Source: Gemmatimonadota bacterium
Lineage (GTDB): Bacteria; Gemmatimonadota; Gemmatimonadetes; Gemmatimonadales; Gemmatimonadaceae
Direction: 5' to 3'
DNA length: 32,575 bases
Assembly (NCBI GenBank): GCA_028287285.1
Contig: JAQBPY010000020.1
Coordinates: forward strand, 1-32,575
In this document: one piece after another, positions 32,373-32,575 of the stretch
Layout of the letters: every line of letters begins with the position of its first letter
Position numbering within the stretch: position 1 is the first letter of the stretch
Position numbers and translations under genes: made by a program
Notes under the pieces: generated by a model
The model's input: only the letters and a program-made list of their open reading frames with translations
Told to the model about the DNA's origin: nothing
Databases searched by the model: none

Positions 32373-32575
32373 TTAGCGCTCGTCAGGAGCACGGAGCGAC
32401 AGCAGGCCAGCCCTGAGCCGCCGCATGCGTATACCCCAGTTTGAAAGCACCCGCCCCCGCTGGTCGTACGAGGTTGGCCAGAGGAACCGGTGCAGACGCT
32501 GTACGGCAGCGCGCGGGCCACGCATCCACATCACCTGGCGCAGCAGGCCAACCTGGTCGATGGCGCCTCCGGCAG
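32373..32575 (-). CDS. C-terminal end of an unidentified protein (cut by window edge)
   Basis: One minus-strand frame is open from the right edge to a TAA at 32373-32375, giving 66 residues. The composition is that of a real protein, with Trp and Arg residues spaced along QVGLLRQVMWMRGPRAAV, HRFLWPTSYDQRGR and SNWGIRMRRLR. The family cannot be recognised from the tail. It ends just inside the REP-like cluster and converges on rfbC, so it might belong to a surface-polysaccharide locus. Confidence 0.5.
   Translation of the reverse strand, partial: AGGAIDQVGLLRQVMWMRGPRAAVQRLHRFLWPTSYDQRGRVLSNWGIRMRRLRAGLLSLRAPDER

Overview
The window looks like chromosomal DNA of a GC-rich, Gram-negative bacterium, most likely a member of Gemmatimonadota. 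The phylum is inferred, not proven. The clues are a SusC/SusD pair in a GC-rich genome, a TrmD whose knot motif is of the Bacteroidetes/FCB type, a TMTC-like membrane glycosyltransferase with TPRs, a lipoprotein with a W-x-G...DW...NW wall-type repeat, and REP-like GTCATCCCG palindromes. Most genes lie on the minus strand in tightly overlapping operons.

Layout. 1-3050: a TolC-type channel followed by the N-terminal half of an RND efflux pump, cut by the left edge. 3143-3386: a perfect 16-bp tandem repeat, a tRNA-Lys(UUU) and a strong bidirectional terminator. 3403-7997: a SusC/SusD outer-membrane uptake pair. 8216-10175: rplS, rnhB and a DECR-type short-chain reductase. 10176-10728: a 553-bp spacer with no gene but several palindromic and simple repeats. 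10729-17386: the classic ffh-rpsP-rimM-trmD translation operon. Here a cation/proton antiporter (ATGA-coupled to trmD) and a TMTC/TPR membrane glycosyltransferase lie between trmD and rplS. Both inserted genes carry an apparent one-base deletion. 17490-19961: lon, divergent from ffh. 19942-22916: an HELVH metalloprotease, a prepilin peptidase and a SpoU methyltransferase. 22988-23800: an M48 lipoprotein protease.

23819-29107 is a compact purine breakdown operon. A signal-peptide-bearing double phosphoesterase (CpdB-like half fused to a UshA-like half) is followed by an 83-residue unknown protein, adenosine deaminase and purine nucleoside phosphorylase. Every junction overlaps by 1 or 4 nt. 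The predicted flow is 2',3'-cNMP or nucleotide to nucleoside outside the cytoplasm, then adenosine to inosine to hypoxanthine inside.

29167-32132 is a surface module: a secreted fibre with YadA-head repeats and a self-cleaving S74 chaperone domain but no beta-barrel anchor; divergently, a lipoprotein; and 27 bp after that, dTDP-4-dehydrorhamnose 3,5-epimerase. The right end carries two more REP doublets and the C-terminus of an unidentified protein.

The most notable items are the REP doublet family with compensatory stem changes, the GTC-phased long hairpins in two spacers, the interrupted trmD-rplS operon, the unknown small protein locked inside the purine operon, and the anchorless YadA-head/S74 fibre. 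I see no CRISPR array, prophage or complete insertion sequence.
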